NCBI GenBank assembly: GCA_910591455.2
Contig: OU342808.1
Coordinates: 2,821,107 to 2,885,106 of the forward strand
DNA length: 64,000 bases
Direction of reading: 5' to 3'
Origin: Pholis gunnellus
Lineage: Eukaryota; Chordata; Actinopteri; Perciformes; Pholidae
A model generated the notes under the pieces. The model was not told the origin of the DNA. It ran no database searches and saw nothing but the letters and a program-made list of their open reading frames with translations. This document shows, in pieces, positions 59,301 through 64,000 of this stretch. A program made the translations under genes and the position numbers. Each line of letters starts with the position of its first letter. The first letter of the stretch is position 1.

Positions 59301-60458
59301 GATTTAGATATGCACTAATGGTAAGGGACTATGTTAATATATGCTTTATAAACGCGTATTAATACTGCAATTCATGATTCATTCAGTAGTTACTAGTCGT
59401 TAGTAAAGTATTTTGTGACCTCATCTAAAGTGAGACTATCGTTGCTTTACAAAGCATTTATAAATGACGTTGAAAGGCCAGCAGTGCCTCACAACCCACA
59501 AAAGTCTCAGTTATCTTCTCAACAGAAAAGGCAAAAACAGAAAACACAAAGTGATAAGAACATTCAATATTTATTGCAAGATGCAAACAATATACTTTTA
59601 AATGCATACCTCTCAGCCATTCATTCATGTGAAAAAAATAAATAAAACCATTATTGGAGGCCCGTCAGCAGTCATTCTTTCTGGCCCGGGTTCATCTTAA
59701 GTCTGAGTTTTCCAGAGCGTAAGTACACTTCTGTCCCAGTTCCTTAGCAAAAAGTTTGTCCCACATTGATGACGTATGAAAGCTGAATCTCTCATTTCGC
59801 GGTTGCAAACAATGAGCAGATTCGGCCGGCTGCGATCGGGACATGCAACTGAAGAAAAGTGTGAACAGTGGAGATCGATATGCTCGGTATGAAATTAATA
59901 ATTAAATAAGTAAATGTAAACTAATATGCAAAGCTCCTGGCTAGCTCCAGTTACAATTGTTTTATATCCAGACAGTTTGTTTTGTTTTTTTACACAAATG
60001 AATGGCTGAGAGGTTTGTATTTACGAGTACATTGTTTGCATCTTGTAAAACCTGAATTAATCATGAATTGCAGCATTAATACGCATTTACAAAGCATGTA
60101 TTAACATAGTCCCTAACATTAGTGCATATCTAAATCATTATATATACAAAATGCATGAATAATGTACATCTAAATAAGTTCTTAATTATTTACTAACACT
60201 TTATAAATGATGTTATTAATCATCTACAACTCCTTAATTATTGGTTTGTAATATATATATACTTCATTTACAAATGAGGAATCCATCATTTATAAAGTAT
60301 GAAAACACAATAATGAAACACATTATAGACGAGCTTATTAATCAAGAATAAAACATGTATAACTGTTATAAATTGTACACTGAGTGTTAATGTAGGAACA
60401 ATGCTTTACAAATGAGGAATTAAGTGTTTATTCATACTCAACTAATGCTTCATATGAT
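58917..60458. mobile_element. Large foldback element, arms of about 480-730 bases
   Basis: The left arm 58917-59650 starts GGTAACACTTTATAATCAC; the right arm 59985-60458 carries the reverse complement of its blocks in reverse order: AAGCATTAGTT, GTAAAGCATTGTTCCTACATT, GATGGATTCC, AGGAGTTGTAGATGATTAAT, CCTCTCAGCCATTCATT. The left arm holds about 200 bases absent from the right, and a (TA)n run at 59260-59298. A spacer of about 335 bases separates the arms. Confidence 0.85.
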
Positions 60459-60884
60459 ACATACAATACAAATATGGTACAGTAGAAATCTTCAAAAGTG
60501 GACCTTGAATTGAGATTATTTTGTCAAACCATTCCTGTGTCAAGAATGAACCTCCCAGCTCAGCTATTAGCTCCAATGGAACGTGAGTCTGGTTGGATGC
60601 TGATGTGGTCCTTACGTATTCAGGCTACAGACGTTTCTTTACTTTGTCTCTTGTTCCCTATGGTGTATCCTCAGCACTCGGAGTCTGCAAGCTGCTGTCA
60701 ACCAATCACATCCACTGACACGTCCCTCCAGCCGACTGAGATAAAAGGAGCATTTCTGATCTATGGAAATGTCAGCTGGGCTGAGCTAATTGATCAAAGT
60801 CATTAATACTGATTACAGATTTTATTATTTTTAGTCACATTGCTATTACCAACAACATTACTGCTTTTATTTGAATTATTAATC

Positions 60885-60938
60885 TATTATATCCACTGCT
60901 GCTGTTCAACTGTACTAACAGCAGCAGTGGATATAATA
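60885..60938. repeat. Perfect 22-base inverted repeat, 10-base loop
   Basis: Left arm 60885-60906 and right arm 60917-60938 are exact complements (core CCACTGCTGCTGTT / AACAGCAGCAGTGG) around CAACTGTACT. Confidence 0.95.
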
Positions 60939-60939
60939 A

Positions 60940-62295
60940 CCAATAACGTAACCAAGCGAATGAGCATCAATAGTCTCGATTGGTTACGTTTTGTAAGCAC
61001 AATGAATTGCTGATGAATGTGTCAATCATGCTCCACCTGTCCCTCGTCCCGCCCCCAGCTCTCAGGAACCAATGGTAGGCTGGCATACTGACACAAAGTT
61101 CAATTGTCTTCGAGAAAAAACAAAACTAATGCAATGTGAGGGTAAGGAAATACTGCAGCATGTCTGAATAAGCCAAATGATATCAATTATCTGAATTGAA
61201 AAAGAGGAGACTATTGAAGGGTTGAAAACAGAGGGATTCGTTGTTAAGACACATTGATCCTGGGAGTGCTAGCGGCGCGCCCTTACGTTTGATATAGCCG
61301 CTAGCCCCGCACAACTTAACACTGCTAACGTTACTGCTGTCGCTCCAAAAGAGAAGAGGCAGCAGGTCATTTGTATATGGATCAGTAAAATGCCTGCATA
61401 CTATAATATTCTTGATACTGTGAGCACACTAGCATTGCTATTTGCGTTACGTGTATGGAATGTTGGCGTTTGTGTGCTGCTGGTAGTGTCAGTTGAAAAT
61501 AGAGCGGCAGAAGTGCATGCAGTGGTCCTGGGTCCAAGTGTGAGTTTGAGGTCCAGCTCTGGTCTTATCACTGCGTGGGACATCTATGTGTTTTATCAAA
61601 GAGAAAGAGGATGTTTGGCTTTAGGTACAGATAACACAATCGCGGTGGTTGGCATTTGTGAAGGGCAGCGTCTGATGCTTTGTGCCAAGGTGAGACCAGA
61701 AACACCAACACATCAGGCAAATAAACACCCTTCACACTGATACTCATTGCAGGTCCTGCCCTTTTGTATAATCATGTACGAAATCCATCCTCCAAGCCCC
61801 CACCCACACGCCGCGCCCTTCAGTGGTGTTGTTGTGCCCAGGGGGATCCGTAGCCTTGACTGGCTCTGATCTGATTCGAGGCTCGTTAGGGGGGTGGAAG
61901 GGTTAGGACAGCCTGTCAAAATCCCCTCTGTCAGCCTTGAGGAGATGAAGTGATGCCTCCTGGACCTTTGGCCTGCTCCGCACTCATGATGCAATCAGCA
62001 GCCCGCTGACAACCATCACTCACTGACAAGATAATCTGTCTGTACCAGTATGTGAGGGTGTGCAGGGAGGGTGACTGGGTGTTTCGGCTTAATGTATAAT
62101 GTATATGATGTATAATTTTAGCAATGAACAGGGTGGATATTGACATTATATTGAAAGAACTCTTCAACGTTTTAGGAAACAAGCAACTTTGCTGTCTGCC
62201 TGACGAAAAAAAAAAAATGGAAATGGCAGTGGCTCGCTGCGCAACAGTGCTAAAGATGGCAACAGTGCTGACAGTGTTAACCTGGGGAGGACTGG
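60940..62295. other. Intergenic, nothing identified
   Basis: Frames such as 61390-61740 show no family motif. 61740-62060 is GC-richer and non-repetitive and could be a regulatory block, unproven. Confidence 0.4.
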
Positions 62296-62302
62296 AGGGT
62301 CT

Positions 62303-62371
62303 GCTTCTATGACAAACAGTGTTGCGCTTCTATGACAAACAGAGTTGCGCTTCTATGACAAACAGTTGCGT
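62303..62371 (+). repeat. 23-base tandem repeat, three units
   Basis: GCTTCTATGACAAACAG plus a short GTTGC-type linker, at 62303, 62326 and 62349, near-perfect. Confidence 0.93.
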
Positions 62372-62659
62372 TATCACCTGTAACTGCCATATGAGCACCG
62401 CTGTCCCATGCACACCCAGCCAGGTCAGGCTGATCTCCTCATAGCATTTGTAGCTATACCTACAAAAAATAATCTGCCTTAGTTTGTTCAACCAAAATAT
62501 TTTGTGTGTTTTACACGTAATCATGAACAAGGAAAGTATGAAGACCGCAAAAGCCAACACAGGGTGGTCTGGAGGTGAGGTGAGGTGGATGGGTCAAACA
62601 ACCTGCGATCTTTCAGCCAGGAGACCGCTGTTTGTTCCCTGTGGGAAACAAGGAGTCAA

Positions 62660-62850
62660 CGGTGTCACGTAACTTTCATACTTTTTCCCCAGAGTAGTTT
62701 GTTACCTAAAGCTTTCCTGTGAAGATGGAAGTTTATTTTGAAAAGACTGCATACGTGTAACCGGCAGAGATTGACAGATTTTGCTGGCTTTTGTAGGAAA
62801 CGCATGAAAAAAGTTGGAGTGACTTTTTGTAAGAAATTGTACAAACTGTT
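62660..62850. repeat. Dispersed repeat copy, pair with 20090
   Basis: Same orientation and order of matching blocks as 20090-20340, but lacking much of the central part of that copy. Confidence 0.65.
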
Positions 62851-63333
62851 GTCTGAGGAAACATTGCCCGGGTAGTGCGCAGTGCAGAGCGGCAGTGATT
62901 AGCTAGCCAGAGGAACTTGAACACAAAGGGAGGGAGGGGGGCTACAGTTTCAAAGAGAGGGACTCGACCCGGCTTACAAACACTCAGAGGGAGAGGGACT
63001 CATTCTCTGCTCAGGTCCACATTAGATCTTTAAATAGCAAATAGGTGTTTGCTGCTACATTAATGCTATGAATGTTGTAAAGAACATTTAATAACAGTCT
63101 TTTTAACTTCATTTACTACATTAAAAAGTCTGTTTTGTGATTCGTTATAAAGTCCTAATGTCCTGTAGCTTCACATACCGCACAACACCACAGGGAAACA
63201 AAACCTTTACACTAAACAGCTGGCATAGAGCGTCAAAGTGGCTCATTCACAATAATCAGTTCATCTATCTATATTAAGAAATGGTGCTGTGAAAGTCTGA
63301 CCTTTACAATCCAATTTATTTGCAATAATAGTG

Positions 63334-63361
63334 TGTGTGTGTGTGCGCGTGCGTGCGTGCA
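63334..63361. repeat. (GT)n(GC/GT)n microsatellite
   Basis: GTGTGTGTGTGTGTGCGCGTGCGTGCGTGC. Confidence 0.9.
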
Positions 63362-63734
63362 GTGTCTTTAAGTAGGGCCTGAACAGAAGTCTGCACCGGG
63401 GCCATCATTACTCTGTCTGTCAAGTGATCTTAGCCCAGAACAGCACAAAAAGTGAAAGCAGGAGGAAACAGCTGGCTCCATTAAAATTGAAGAAATACAC
63501 CTTTCAACCAAGAGATAGTCGATCGCTTGTCATAAAATGTATAGAAAAAAGAAAATAGATGCGCCCTCTAGTCAGAATAGCGTGAGGCAATTCCTACAAA
63601 ATTGAGTCTCAATACTTTTGCTGTATTTCAGTTTTGTGTTTAAATATTTCTCGACTCCTATGTTTAATCAAATGATAGTAACCGCAAACTTGGGGTCAGA
63701 CACAAAAACTGAACCCATTGCACAGAACAGTGAG

Positions 63735-63880
63735 TTAAAGGAATAGTTTGTCACTGTGGGAAATATGCTTATTGACTTTCCTCCCGAGAGTTAGATAAGG
63801 AGGTCGACGCCACCCTTATACATTTATAAATATTAAGCTACAGCGTTAATTCATTTAGCATTAAAGGCTTTTACACACCC
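63735..63880 (+). repeat. Common teleost dispersed repeat
   Basis: AGTTAAAGGAATAGTTTG, GGGAAATATGCTTATTGACT, CCGAGAGTTAGATAAGGAGG and AAGCTACAGC occur in the fixed order of a very frequent fish repeat. Confidence 0.75.
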
Positions 63881-64000
63881 AGGGCGTTTTTTGTGCAATA
63901 AATCGACATCCTTATCTTTTGGGGGAGTTTTCGAAGCACAAATTAAGGTATCAACCAATCACGTTGTGAGGAACGGACATATTCAATATGTACACCAAAG

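Noticed and set aside
61390..61740. 116-codon frame as a possible small gene
   Set aside because: No recognisable motif, no splice context and no codon pattern distinct from surroundings.
1..64000. CRISPR array, operon or prokaryotic system
   Set aside because: No spaced direct repeats, no ribosome binding site and operon layout; the DNA is clearly vertebrate.

Overview
The window is vertebrate nuclear DNA, most likely from a percomorph-type teleost. The single clear protein-coding gene is intron-rich, and the flanks carry fish-type mobile DNA: hAT elements, an L2/Maui-like LINE tail, tRNA-derived SINE copies, a Gmr1-like Ty3/Gypsy element, and many AC/TA/trinucleotide microsatellites. I see no prokaryotic features, CRISPR array, rRNA or intact tRNA.

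The gene is an NR5A nuclear receptor on the minus strand, best read as nr5a1 (SF-1/Ad4BP, fish ff1b type). It has seven exons between 27743 and 6706, matching the mammalian seven-exon layout: exon 1 (27644-27743), first zinc finger (25729-25847), second zinc finger (25197-25338), FTZ-F1 box plus hinge plus start of the ligand-binding domain (23859-24514), and three ligand-binding-domain exons (12014-12133, 10411-10558, 6706-6959). All six introns begin GT and end AG, and the joined frame is open throughout. Just upstream lies an E-box followed by a CCAAT box, the arrangement known for the mammalian SF-1 promoter. The protein has two unusual residues at the phospholipid mouth of the pocket (Glu at the Gly341 position and Met at the Lys440 position of human SF-1). 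It may also have an N-terminal extension encoded by exon 1.

Region by region: 1-6705 is 3' flank or 3' UTR with no other recognisable gene. 6706-27743 is the gene; intron 4 is about 11.7 kb and holds an old hAT, a foldback element and a perfect hairpin, and intron 6 holds a candidate regulatory element and a MITE. 27744-28000 is the promoter. 28000-45500 is intergenic and rich in hAT elements (29856-30403, 30455-31719, 34391-35136), with a SINE, an L2-like LINE 3' end and a unique-looking block at 32430-33020. 45571-50471 is a composite of decayed Gmr1-like Gypsy sequence, with the integrase remnant upstream of reverse transcriptase and two different gag remnants. 50472-64000 holds a THAP-like fragment, a second copy of the 30455 hAT family, a large foldback element (58917-60458) and further dispersed repeats. 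The usual vertebrate upstream neighbour nr6a1 was not recognised.

All identifications are by eye from motifs and remembered family features; no search was run.
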